From JBOGUF01 sp050696075 (GTDB lineage: Bacteria; Chloroflexota; Chloroflexia; Thermomicrobiales; UBA6265): 64,000 nt of DNA. Numbering within the stretch: the stretch's first letter is position 1; every line of letters starts with the position of its first letter. Made by a program: the position numbers and the translations under genes. Below the pieces are notes generated by a model. That model saw only the letters and a program-made list of their open reading frames with translations. It was not told the origin of the DNA and made no database searches. Location of the stretch: assembly GCA_050696075.1 (NCBI GenBank), contig JBOGUF010000216.1:66467-130466 (forward strand), written 5' to 3'. Below, piece by piece: positions 27,125 to 35,221 of this stretch.

Positions 27125-27517
27125 CTATTGCCAGCCGAGCTCTTCGAGTCGATCTTCGTCGATGCCGAGATGGTGAGCCAGTTCGTGAATCACCGTGATC
27201 CGCACCTCGTCTTCGATCTGTTGCGGCGTGGAGCAGGCATCCTCAATCGGTCGGCGGAAGACCGTAATCTTGTCCGGGAGGACCATCGAGTAGCCGCTGC
27301 CGCGCTCCGTCAAAGGAACGCCTTGGTACAGCCCGAAGAGCGTATCGCCGTCCATCTCCAAAAGTTGATCGGACGAAGGTTCGTCCTCAACGACGACCGC
27401 AACGTTATCGAGCATCCGCTGGACGCCGTTCGGGAGATCCCGTAGCGCGCGCGCCACGAGGCGCTCGAACCGCCGGCGCCTGATTCGCTCCACGCGAGAT
27501 GCCCGAACGTCGCGCAT
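27125..27517 (-). CDS. Small MMP-like zincin metallopeptidase family protein
   Basis: A 130-residue protein of the metallopeptidase family formerly DUF1025. The zinc-binding H-E-L-A-H-H-L-G-I motif is at residues about 112-120, preceded by a Pro-rich region P-D-K-I-T-V-F-R-R-P-I. Known structures of the family are minimal zincins of unknown substrate. Start: ATG 27517 rather than the TTG/GTG 15 bases upstream, because a TGG-TACAAT -10 lies only five bases before it, implying a leaderless mRNA. It is 88 bases downstream of the penicillin-binding protein gene. Confidence 0.8.
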   Translation of the reverse strand: MRDVRASRVERIRRRRFERLVARALRDLPNGVQRMLDNVAVVVEDEPSSDQLLEMDGDTLFGLYQGVPLTERGSGYSMVLPDKITVFRRPIEDACSTPQQIEDEVRITVIHELAHHLGIDEDRLEELGWQ

Positions 27518-27522
27518 GCCTA

Positions 27523-27528
27523 ATTGTA
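27523..27528 (-). promoter_or_regulatory. Extended -10 abutting the metallopeptidase start (leaderless)
   Basis: Minus strand TGG-TACAAT followed by TAGGC then ATG. The expected transcript start falls on or within a base or two of the ATG. No Shine-Dalgarno can fit. Confidence 0.5.
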
Positions 27529-27604
27529 CCACTTTTCGCCCGTCTCGACTAGGCAGAATGGGGTAAATCTCCCGCGTACGTACGCAACGTTCAATGGAGA
27601 ATGT

Positions 27605-29269
27605 TCAGTCTTCGGACATAGCCGCCGCAAGCATCTCCCGCCCAATTGTGACGGACTGCGCCGTGCCGACGCCGCCGTGCTCCAAAACGACGGCTACCGC
27701 GTACTTGGGTTCCGAGTCACCAATGAAGCCGATGAACCACGAATGCGGTTCGTCCTGGCTCGTTTCGGCGGTGCCTGTCTTGCCACCGACGACAAAGCCG
27801 GGCACGGCAGCACCGCCGACGGAACCATTCACGACGGCGTTCACCATCATACCCTCGACCTGATCCGCGCTTTCGGCCGAGATGGGTCGATTCCAGACTT
27901 CGGGGTCATGTTGCTCATGCGTTTCCCCATCTGGATCTGTGACCCGTTCGACGATGTACGGCTCCATCAACGTGCCTGCATTGGCAACGGCGCCAACGAC
28001 CATCGCCATCAAGAGGGGCGCCACCTGGAGCTGACCTTGCCCAAATGCAGTGTCTGCCAGCGCCGGACTGGATTCGAGGAAGTCGTCCGAGGAAGCGACA
28101 CGGCTGGTTGCAACTGGCAACTCAAACGGGACGTTCTTGTCAAAGCCGAAGCGCCGCGCATAGTCGCGCAGTCTGTCCGCCCCGAGGTCGAGGCCGACTT
28201 GCGCCAAGACGACGTTGAGCGAGAAGGCGATGCCGTCGGCGAGGGTCCATTCATCGATCGAATCGTCGGGCCGATTCGGTTCGACGATGATGTGCCCGTC
28301 GACGTTGAGCGATCCGTCGTCGCGGTACACGGTGTCCGGCCCAGCATGGCCTACATCGACCGCTGCTGCCGCGGTTACCACCTTGAAGGTCGAGCCCGGC
28401 GTAAAGAGCCCCTGTGTGGCGCGGAGTAGGAGCGGTCGCGACGGGTCGTCCGTCAAAATTGCCCAGTAGGCTTCGGCCGCGTCGCGGTCGCCCTCGGTGA
28501 GCACGTCGAGTTGGTTTGGGTCGTAGTTCGGGTTGCTGGCCAAGGTGATCACCGCGCCGGTCTGCACGTTGATGACGACGACGGCGCCGGGGCGGCCGGC
28601 GAGCAAATTGTGGGCGAGTTCTTGAAGGGTTGCGTCGAGCGTGAGGACGAGGTCGTTGCCCTCCGCTTCCCGGCCGAGTAGGTCGTCGAGCGTTTCTTCA
28701 ATCGGGTTGCCGCCAGCAGCGCCCCGAAGTTCGTCGTCGTGGCTTGCTTCGAGACCGGACTTGCCATAGAGCAGCGGCGAGTAATACCCGGCGACATAGG
28801 CGGTCGCGGGATTGGGGTAGATTCGTTCGATGGAACCGACTGCCGAGTTGGACTCGGCGATGACCTCACCGTCGCGGTCGAGAATGGCGCCGCGGCTGCT
28901 CGTGAGGTCCGCGCGCACCAAGCGCGGATTGCCGAGCGTCTCGTCGGACGCTTCATCGCGACCAATGCGATGGGTGATGTCGTCGCTGCTGAAGACCTGA
29001 ACGCGCGCGAGTTGCAGGGTGAGGAGCGCAAAGATCGTGGTGAGAACGAAGGCGGCGTTGACAATCCCGCGGCTCGTCGCCGACGCGGGTTTCGGTAAAT
29101 GAGGCAGCGTTCCGACGACGAACAAGAGCCACGCGGCGCTCAAGAGCGCGATCCATTCGCCGTCGCTGAGGCTGTCCCACGCATAGATCGCGAATCCCGT
29201 CACCGCGGCAAAGCCGAGCATCGACAACGCGGAAACAACGCGACTGAAAACCGTGTCTTGCTGGTCCAT
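27605..29269 (-). CDS. Penicillin-binding protein transpeptidase (PbpA/FtsI-type)
   Basis: A class-B penicillin-binding protein that cross-links peptidoglycan, partner of the SEDS polymerase encoded just upstream. The transpeptidase motifs are S-T-F-K (294-297), S-L-N (351-353) and K-T-G-T near 488. The N-terminus has three hydrophobic segments (about 12-32, 40-57, 71-90) where most class-B PBPs have one. The region between is a short dimerisation domain with S-R-G-A-I-L-D-R-D-G. ATG 29269 overlaps the ftsW/rodA stop (TGATG), so translation is coupled. Confidence 0.9.
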   Translation of the reverse strand: MDQQDTVFSRVVSALSMLGFAAVTGFAIYAWDSLSDGEWIALLSAAWLLFVVGTLPHLPKPASATSRGIVNAAFVLTTIFALLTLQLARVQVFSSDDITHRIGRDEASDETLGNPRLVRADLTSSRGAILDRDGEVIAESNSAVGSIERIYPNPATAYVAGYYSPLLYGKSGLEASHDDELRGAAGGNPIEETLDDLLGREAEGNDLVLTLDATLQELAHNLLAGRPGAVVVINVQTGAVITLASNPNYDPNQLDVLTEGDRDAAEAYWAILTDDPSRPLLLRATQGLFTPGSTFKVVTAAAAVDVGHAGPDTVYRDDGSLNVDGHIIVEPNRPDDSIDEWTLADGIAFSLNVVLAQVGLDLGADRLRDYARRFGFDKNVPFELPVATSRVASSDDFLESSPALADTAFGQGQLQVAPLLMAMVVGAVANAGTLMEPYIVERVTDPDGETHEQHDPEVWNRPISAESADQVEGMMVNAVVNGSVGGAAVPGFVVGGKTGTAETSQDEPHSWFIGFIGDSEPKYAVAVVLEHGGVGTAQSVTIGREMLAAAMSED

Positions 29270-30588
29270 CACCGTCCATTCCCTTTAGGTGCGGCGGAAC
29301 TGGCGAGCAAAAGGCCGACGAGGAGGAAGTTGGTCAAGAGCGAGCTGCCTCCGTAAGAGATGAAGGGGAGCGTGATGCCAGTCAAGGGGATGATCCGCAG
29401 CACGCCGCCCAGGATGATCAGCGTTTGCACGCCGAGCGTCGTCGCCAGCCCGACCGCCAGAAGGCGTGCGAATCCGTCTCCGGCGACCAGGCCGATCATG
29501 AAGCCACGCATGACGAGCAGGAACGTGATGACAATCACGGCCATGGCGCCGAGCAGACCCAACTCTTCCGCGATGGCGGAGAAAACAAAGTCGGTGTGGA
29601 CCTCTGGGATGTACCAGGGTTGGCCGCGCCCGAGTCCGGACCCAAGGACACCCCCACTGGCGATCGCATACTCGGACTGGATCTGTTGCAAGCCGCCGAC
29701 GAGCGGGTCCTGCCACGGGTCGAGCCAATTTTGGACCCGAACGCCGATGCGGTCGAAGAGTTGATAGGCGAGGACCGAGCCGGCGGCAAACGCCACGAGG
29801 CCGACCACGACGTAGACGACGCGGTTGCTGGCGACGTAGAGCATCGCCATGAAGATGCCGAAAAAGAGCAAGGCCGAGCCGAGATCATTCTGGACCACGA
29901 GCACCATCAGCGAGGCGACCCACATCAACGCCATCGGCAAGAGATAAGGAATCGGCGGCAAGCGGAGGAAGCCGAGTCGCCAGGTCGAGCCGATCAGATC
30001 ACGCTTTTCGTCGAGGTAACCGGCCAGAAAGACGACCAGCGAGATCTTGGCAAGCTCGGAGGGCTGCGCTTGAATCGGGCCGACCTGAATCCAGAGTCGA
30101 GCGCCGTTGATCTCTTCGCCGAAGATGAACGTGGCGACCATGATCCCGAGGCTGAGCAGCAGCGCCGTATATTTGTAGCGGCGCAAGAGATCGAGATGTC
30201 GGCGAAAGAAGACCGCCGATGCCCAAAGGATCGCGAATCCGCCGAAGAGGAAAAGGACGTGCTTGTCCGGCAACGTGGCATAGCCCGGTCCTCGTTCTTC
30301 GAGGGCAGGACGCAGGCGCTGAATCATCAGCAGTCCGAGGCCGGAGAGCATGGCCGTCAGCGGCACGAGCACCTGGTCGCCCTTGACGCCAAACAGGCTC
30401 AAAGCGACGCTGGTCGCGGCAACGACGCCAATGAACATCAGGCTGACGCGCAACTCGCCCCACGACCATTCAAGCCGTCCGCGCGGGACGAGCAGGATGG
30501 TCAGGAGACCGACGACGGTAATCAACGACGGGAGGAGGAGGAGTTCAATCTCCGTCGCGCGTGGCACAGGGCGGGTAAAGGCGCGCAC
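29269..30588 (-). CDS. FtsW/RodA/SpoVE-family peptidoglycan polymerase
   Basis: A SEDS glycosyltransferase that polymerises lipid II in the membrane. About 439 residues and ten transmembrane helices, with the family motifs N-G-A-R-L-W-I (about 150), Q-P-S-E-L-A-K, the P-W-x-P-x-x-H-T-D-F-V-F-S-A-I-A-E-E-like segment (here P-E-V-H-T-D-F-V-F-S-A-I-A-E-E-L-G) and the C-terminal P-F-I-S-Y-G-G-S-S-L. FtsW and RodA cannot be distinguished by sequence alone. The GTG start lies two bases after the mtnP stop, without a strong ribosome site, so it is probably coupled. Confidence 0.9.
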   Translation of the reverse strand: MRAFTRPVPRATEIELLLLPSLITVVGLLTILLVPRGRLEWSWGELRVSLMFIGVVAATSVALSLFGVKGDQVLVPLTAMLSGLGLLMIQRLRPALEERGPGYATLPDKHVLFLFGGFAILWASAVFFRRHLDLLRRYKYTALLLSLGIMVATFIFGEEINGARLWIQVGPIQAQPSELAKISLVVFLAGYLDEKRDLIGSTWRLGFLRLPPIPYLLPMALMWVASLMVLVVQNDLGSALLFFGIFMAMLYVASNRVVYVVVGLVAFAAGSVLAYQLFDRIGVRVQNWLDPWQDPLVGGLQQIQSEYAIASGGVLGSGLGRGQPWYIPEVHTDFVFSAIAEELGLLGAMAVIVITFLLVMRGFMIGLVAGDGFARLLAVGLATTLGVQTLIILGGVLRIIPLTGITLPFISYGGSSLLTNFLLVGLLLASSAAPKGNGR

Positions 30589-30590
30589 GG

Positions 30591-31454
30591 TTAGGCGCCG
30601 ATTCCCAAGTAGCGGTCCGCGACGACACCGAGTCGTTGCCTCGTCGCGGCGGATATCTGCCCAGGCCCGGTGATGATGGCGTCTTTGAGGGCAACCCCAC
30701 AGGTGCAATTGCGATCGGGCAGACCAGCCTTGGCGACAGCGTGAACGATGCCGCGACCTGCCTCGGTGTTGGCGATCAAATTGGCAATCACCAATTCGAC
30801 CGTGACCGCGGCTTCGCTCTCATGCCAGACATCGTAGTCGGTGACCATTGCGAGGGTGGCATAACAGATCTCGGCTTCACGAACCAGTCGGGCCTCTGGC
30901 ATCGCGGTCATGCCGATGACTGAGGCGCCCCAGCTTCGGTAGAGGTTCGATTCGGCGCGGGTCGAGAACTGCGGACCTTCGATGCAGACATAGATTCCAC
31001 CGTCGACGACCGTATAGCCGGCGGCCGAAGCCGCGAATTGGACCGAACCGCGGAAGACGTCACAGAAGGGATCGGCGATCCCGACGTGGGCCACGACGCC
31101 GTCGCCAAAGAAGCTTCGCTCACGGGAGACCGTGCGGTCGATGATCTGGTCGGGCAAGAGGATGGTCAGGGGCGGCAACTCTTCCTTGAGCGAGCCGACG
31201 GCGCTGACACTGAGCAGATGGGTAACGCCAAGTTCTTTCAGTGCATAGACGTTCGCACGGTAGGGCAACTCGGTTGGAGTGAGACGATGCCCAGCGCCGT
31301 GGCGAGGAAGGAAGACGACCTCGACGTTGGCAAGTCGGCCGATCGTCAGTTTGTCGCTCGGCTTGCCAAACGGCGTCTCCACGGCGAGTTGATCCGACGC
31401 CTCGAGCTCTGGCAAGTTGTCGAGCCCGCTGCCGCCGATGACGCCCAGTTTCAT
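30591..31454 (-). CDS. mtnP: S-methyl-5'-thioadenosine phosphorylase
   Basis: Cleaves methylthioadenosine to adenine and methylthioribose 1-phosphate in methionine salvage. The 287 residues have G-V-I-G-G-S-G-L near the N-terminus, the phosphate-binding R-H-G-A-G-H segment, E-G-P-Q-F-S-T-R-A-E-S and the substrate-binding N/T-A-M-P-E-A-x-L region, all typical of trimeric MTAP/PNP. The G-M-T-A-M-P rather than G-M-S-x-x-x favours MTAP over PNP. The other salvage genes are not nearby; it heads the cell-wall/gyrB group. Confidence 0.9.
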   Translation of the reverse strand: MKLGVIGGSGLDNLPELEASDQLAVETPFGKPSDKLTIGRLANVEVVFLPRHGAGHRLTPTELPYRANVYALKELGVTHLLSVSAVGSLKEELPPLTILLPDQIIDRTVSRERSFFGDGVVAHVGIADPFCDVFRGSVQFAASAAGYTVVDGGIYVCIEGPQFSTRAESNLYRSWGASVIGMTAMPEARLVREAEICYATLAMVTDYDVWHESEAAVTVELVIANLIANTEAGRGIVHAVAKAGLPDRNCTCGVALKDAIITGPGQISAATRQRLGVVADRYLGIGA

Positions 31455-31533
31455 TCACGCATCCTCCTTGTCTGATCCGTCCTCCGCCAATCTTAGCCCG
31501 CGGGCGACAGACGCGGCGAGGCGCGGGCGAGTC

Positions 31534-31563
31534 TTGGGACCGCTTCCAGGCGCGTGGTATACT
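31534..31563 (+). promoter_or_regulatory. Predicted promoter of rpsO
   Basis: -35 TTGGGA (31534-31539), 18-bp spacer, -10 TATACT (31558-31563) with an upstream TGG. It is nearly the same as the nusA promoter in its -10 and spacing. Confidence 0.6.
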
Positions 31564-31641
31564 CTGTCCGATTTTGTTCGGTTTCTGGCGCTTTCGTGCG
31601 AGAGGCAGCGGAGCGCCGGAGTGAGGAGGCCCGGCCCAAAA

Positions 31642-31911
31642 ATGGCGTTGCAAAAGGCACACAAAGACGAGATTATCGGGGGCTTCCGAGTCCACGAGAC
31701 GGACACTGGATCACCGGAAGTGCAGATTGCCCTATTGACCGAACGGATCAATGGGCTGACCGATCACCTCCGCGAGCACAAGCATGACCACCACTCGCGG
31801 CGCGGACTATTGAAGTTGGTCGGCCGGCGCCGGCGCCTGCTGGCGTACCTGAGCGAGAAGGACGTCGAGCGCTACCGCGCGACGATCACGCGCCTCGGGC
31901 TGCGGAAGTAA
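31642..31911 (+). CDS. rpsO: 30S ribosomal protein uS15
   Basis: An 89-residue 16S rRNA-binding protein with the standard T-G-S-P-E-V-Q-I-A-x-L-T-x-R-I, H-x-x-D-H-H-S-R-R-G-L-L and Y-L motifs. GAGGAGG lies about 11 bases before the ATG. The rpsO-pnp order is conserved in many bacteria; here rpsO is not linked to ribF/truB. Confidence 0.95.
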   Translation: MALQKAHKDEIIGGFRVHETDTGSPEVQIALLTERINGLTDHLREHKHDHHSRRGLLKLVGRRRRLLAYLSEKDVERYRATITRLGLRK

Positions 31912-32006
31912 CCGTCGACAAAGCGAGACCACGACTGAACGGCTGTCAACGACGAACTCGAGCAACAGAGACACGGACAAGCCGGGCAAACGCGGACCGC
32001 ATGCCG

Positions 32007-32040
32007 GCCCAGGGCCACGCGCCCTGGGCTTTCGGCGTTT
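32007..32040 (+). terminator. Terminator after rpsO
   Basis: A perfect 9-bp stem (GCCCAGGGC / GCCCTGGGC) with a five-base loop at 32007-32029, followed by TTTCGGCGTTT. Partial read-through into pnp is possible because no other strong promoter for pnp was found. Confidence 0.65.
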
Positions 32041-32113
32041 CGGCGCAAATGAATTTGCTTGAAAGGAGGTCAGCGAGAGGACGGAATCGTTAGCTCGGCG
32101 GCCGTCGGGGGAT

Positions 32114-32180
32114 GAGTGAGGAATTGGAGCGTGCCGGGGTAGGCGCCAGGCACGTGCCGGCACGCTCCAGTCCCTCATTT
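32114..32180 (+). promoter_or_regulatory. Long stem-loop in the pnp leader
   Basis: Two arms pair over roughly 23 positions: a perfect 12-bp core (GGAGCGTGCCGG, 32126-32137, with its complement at 32157-32168) extended outward by about 11 more pairs with one mismatch and a few G-U pairs. The loop is 19 bases. E. coli pnp is autoregulated through an RNase III-cleaved leader stem; the same use here is inference from position and shape. Confidence 0.6.
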
Positions 32181-32272
32181 CTCCCCAGGCCGCCGGCCTC
32201 GAAGGAGCGGTTGGACGGTGCGAAGGTCGCGCTGTTTCAGACCGGCAGATCTCACTAGGAGGAACACGCAAC

Positions 32273-34588
32273 ATGGCAGTAGATGCTGCACGACGAGTGA
32301 GTACGGTCTCGCTCGAACTCGGTGGGCGCACTCTGACCCTCGAAACGGGTTTGCTCGCCGAACTGGCGCATGGCGCCGTCGTCGTCAGGTATGGCGAGAC
32401 GATGATTCTGGCGACGGTGGTTGGCGAAAAAGAGCCCCGTGAGCACATGGACTTCTTTCCCCTCACGGTGGACTACGAAGAGAAAATGTACGCCGCGGGG
32501 AAGATTCCCGGTGGATTTATTAAGCGCGAAGGGCGGCCGACTGAAGCGGCGATTCTCGCCGCGCGACTGACCGACCGCCCACTTCGCCCGCTCTTCCCAA
32601 AGGGCTATCGCGCCGAAGTCCAGGTGATCAACACCGTGATTTCGGCGGATCAGGAAAACGATCCGGATATCCTCTCGATCATCGGCGCTTCGGCAGCGCT
32701 CACCCTTTCGCCAATTCCCTTCGAGGGGCCGGTCGGCGCGGTGCGCGTTGGCCTAATCGACGGCGAGATCGTGATCAATCCGGCTGTTTCGATCCAGGCT
32801 GAAAGCACGCTCGACATGGTGGTCGCCGGTACCGCAGACGCGATCATGATGGTCGAAGGCGAATCTGCAGAAGTTTCGGAAGAGACGCTGCTCGAGGCAA
32901 TCGTGCGCGCGCATGATGAGATCAAGCGCATCACGGCGATCCAGAGGGAGCTGGGGGAACAGGCGGGCAACGAGAAGTGGGAGTTCCAGGCGCCCGCGCG
33001 CGACGAGGAACTCTTCGATGCGCTGCGCTCGATCGTCGGTGAGCGCTTGAGCGACGCCGTCAACAACCCCGACAAAGTGCTCCGGCTCGAGGGCACGGAC
33101 GAGTTGAAGCGCGACGTCGTTGGTCAACTTTCCGCCGCCCAGGAGGGCGACGAACCCCAGTTCGCTTCGAAGGCGGTTGGCGATGCCTTTGAATCGCTGC
33201 TGAAGGAGGCAGTCCGCGGCAGCATCTTGCGGGACGGCACACGGCCTGACGGTCGTCGTCCGGACGAGATTCGGCCCATCTGGAGTCAGGTTGGATATTT
33301 GCCGCGTGCGCACGGTTCGGCCATCTTCACTCGTGGGCAGACGCAGGTCTTGACCACTGTGACGTTGGGTTCGACGGCGGAAGAGCAACGACTCGACTCG
33401 ATCGGCCCTGAGGGGAGCAAGCGGTATATCCATCACTATAACTTCCCGCCGTTCAGCGTTGGCGAAGTGCGGCGACTGCGTGGGGCGAGCCGGCGCGATA
33501 TCGGTCACGGCGCCCTTGCCGAGCGCGCGCTTCTGGCAATGATTCCGAGCGAGGACGACTTTCCCTACACACTCCGGCTTGTATCGGAGGTCGTGAGTTC
33601 CAATGGGTCGACTTCGATGGCCAGCGTCTGTGGGAGCACATTGGCGCTGATGGACGCCGGCGTGCCGATTGCGTCCCCGGTGGCCGGCGTCGCGATGGGT
33701 CTGGTCACCGATAGCGAGTCGGACCGCTTTACCGTCCTGACCGACATCCAGGGGATCGAGGATGCCCTCGGCGACATGGACTTCAAGGTCGCGGGGACGA
33801 CGAACGGAGTCACCGCGATCCAGATGGACATCAAGGTCAAGGGGATCACGCCGGAAGTGATGCGCCAGGCGTTGCAGCAGGCGCACGCCGGACGGCAGTT
33901 CATCCTCGGCAAGATGCTCGAAACGATCGCCCAACCGCGCGAAAGTCTCTCGCAGTACGCGCCACGGGTGATAAGGATCAAGATCAACCCAGAGAAGATC
34001 GGCGCGGTCATCGGGCCGGGCGGCAAGATGATCCGGTCGATCCAGGAAGAGACTACGACCAAGATCGATATCGAAGATGACGGCTCGGTTTCGATCAGCT
34101 CGACCGACCCGAAGGGCGCCGACGAAGCGGTGCGCCGCATCCAGCAGCTCACGCAAGAGATCAAGATCGAACGTGGCGATATCTACACGGGAAAGATCGT
34201 CAGCATCATGCCCTATGGCGCCTTCGTCGAGCTGGTGCCTGGCAAAGATGGATTAGCCCACATCTCTGAGCTGTCGGACGACCCGGCGGTCCGATTGAAC
34301 CGGGTCGAGGACTTGTTCAACGTCGGCGACGAGATCACCGTGATGGTGATAGAGGTGGCGCCGAACGGCAAGGTGAGCCTATCCCGGCGGGCGGCCTTGA
34401 CTGGCGAGTTGCCGGAACAGCGACCGGAGCGCGGTCCGCGGCGCGACAGTGATCGTGGACCGCGTCGCGACGACCGGCCGCGCGGCGGCGACCGAGAGCG
34501 TGGAGGTTTCGGCGATCGTGGGCGAGACGGTTTCGGCAGCCGACCCGGCGATAGCCGTCCGCGCCCACCTCGCGAGCCGCAATCGTAA
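32273..34588 (+). CDS. pnp: Polyribonucleotide nucleotidyltransferase (PNPase)
   Basis: Phosphorolytic 3'-5' exoribonuclease of mRNA decay. The 771 residues show the two RNase PH-like domains (about 10-225 and 305-545, with F-F-P-L-T-V-D-Y-E-E, G-S-A-I-F-T-R-G-Q-T-Q and S-S-N-G-S-T-S-M-A-S-V-C-G), the KH domain (about 555-620, I-G-P-G-G-K-M-I-R) and the S1 domain (about 625-700). The C-terminal 60 residues are Arg/Gly/Asp repeats (R-G-P-R-R-D), a disordered RNA-binding-like tail. ATG 32273 has AGGAGGA about ten bases upstream. Confidence 0.96.
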   Translation: MAVDAARRVSTVSLELGGRTLTLETGLLAELAHGAVVVRYGETMILATVVGEKEPREHMDFFPLTVDYEEKMYAAGKIPGGFIKREGRPTEAAILAARLTDRPLRPLFPKGYRAEVQVINTVISADQENDPDILSIIGASAALTLSPIPFEGPVGAVRVGLIDGEIVINPAVSIQAESTLDMVVAGTADAIMMVEGESAEVSEETLLEAIVRAHDEIKRITAIQRELGEQAGNEKWEFQAPARDEELFDALRSIVGERLSDAVNNPDKVLRLEGTDELKRDVVGQLSAAQEGDEPQFASKAVGDAFESLLKEAVRGSILRDGTRPDGRRPDEIRPIWSQVGYLPRAHGSAIFTRGQTQVLTTVTLGSTAEEQRLDSIGPEGSKRYIHHYNFPPFSVGEVRRLRGASRRDIGHGALAERALLAMIPSEDDFPYTLRLVSEVVSSNGSTSMASVCGSTLALMDAGVPIASPVAGVAMGLVTDSESDRFTVLTDIQGIEDALGDMDFKVAGTTNGVTAIQMDIKVKGITPEVMRQALQQAHAGRQFILGKMLETIAQPRESLSQYAPRVIRIKINPEKIGAVIGPGGKMIRSIQEETTTKIDIEDDGSVSISSTDPKGADEAVRRIQQLTQEIKIERGDIYTGKIVSIMPYGAFVELVPGKDGLAHISELSDDPAVRLNRVEDLFNVGDEITVMVIEVAPNGKVSLSRRAALTGELPEQRPERGPRRDSDRGPRRDDRPRGGDRERGGFGDRGRDGFGSRPGDSRPRPPREPQS

Positions 34589-34590
34589 CG

Positions 34591-34719
34591 AGCCGTCAGC
34601 CGTCAGCCATCAGCCATAAGCATGGCCCGCTCATAGCGGTTCCCACTCTCTCGCGCGCATCGGGAGAGGGGGTCAGGGGGCGAGGGTTGCTGACGGCTGA
34701 CGGCTGACGGCTGACGGCT
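34591..34719. repeat. Inverted heptamer repeat array after pnp
   Basis: The left arm (34591-34618) is AGCCGTC repeated as AGCCGTC, AGCCGTC, AGCCATC, AGCCATA. The right arm (34689-34719) is the complement, GCTGACG repeated four times. Between lies a 70-base segment with a second imperfect inverted repeat (CTCTCTCG ... CGGGAGAG) and a G-rich stretch. The array can fold into one large hairpin; the stop codon of the zinc-ribbon gene lies inside its right edge. Confidence 0.8.
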
Positions 34720-35155
34720 ACTCGGCCACTTGGGTCTGTTCCTCGGCGACGCGGGTCTCGATGTCGTGCCACCAGTCTTCGCCGATGGTGTTGATATAGA
34801 CGAAGAATATGCAGCAACAAAGCAGGATAGCGGCGATAAAGCCGATGACGATCCAGAGCCACGTGCGGCGACGTTTCGGCTCTGGCAGTGGTCCGGGATC
34901 AGACATCTTCCAATTCGGGTCCGTGGGAGGAAGCTCCGTGGGCAGCCGTGGCCGGTCCTGCCAACGGGGCGGCGGCTCATCGTCGGTGCTCGGAGGTGGC
35001 GGTGGCGGCGTCGGAGAACGGTCCGGTTGGGGAGCTGTTGGATCGGCCGGCGCGGTGTGCCTCGATGAGGTCAACGAGCTGAGGTCTGCTCCACACTCCA
35101 GGCAGAAGCGACTATTCGGCTCGTTGGCCGTCCCGCAGTTGGGACAGGTGATCAC
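34718..35155 (-). CDS. Zinc-ribbon domain membrane protein of unknown function
   Basis: A 145-residue protein: an N-terminal zinc ribbon (C-P-N-C-G at residues 4-8 and C-L-E-C-G at 18-22), a Pro/Ser/Asp-rich linker (about 30-95), one transmembrane helix (about 98-118, W-I-V-I-G-F-I-A-A-I-L-L-C-C-C) and a short acidic tail. Such zinc-ribbon-plus-helix proteins are common and mostly uncharacterised. Its TAG stop overlaps the heptamer repeat array. It converges with pnp. Confidence 0.75.
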   Translation of the reverse strand: MITCPNCGTANEPNSRFCLECGADLSSLTSSRHTAPADPTAPQPDRSPTPPPPPPSTDDEPPPRWQDRPRLPTELPPTDPNWKMSDPGPLPEPKRRRTWLWIVIGFIAAILLCCCIFFVYINTIGEDWWHDIETRVAEEQTQVAE

Positions 35156-35221
35156 AGGTTCCCTCCATCACATCCAAAACGAACGCCCCGACCGCTTGCC
35201 GGGCCTGTCTAGCCGCTCTCC

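Larger units (their letters stand above)
31912..32272 (+). other. rpsO-pnp intergenic region
   Basis: 361 bases holding the rpsO terminator (32007-32040), a short GCAAAT/ATTTGC inverted repeat, an AAAGGAGGT sequence around 32060 that precedes no plausible gene, and a long pnp-leader hairpin (32114-32180). No coding frame is supported. Confidence 0.5.

Noticed and set aside
32753..34156. A 467-residue frame on the minus strand opposite pnp
   Set aside because: Antisense of PNPase; no homology features, only compositional openness.
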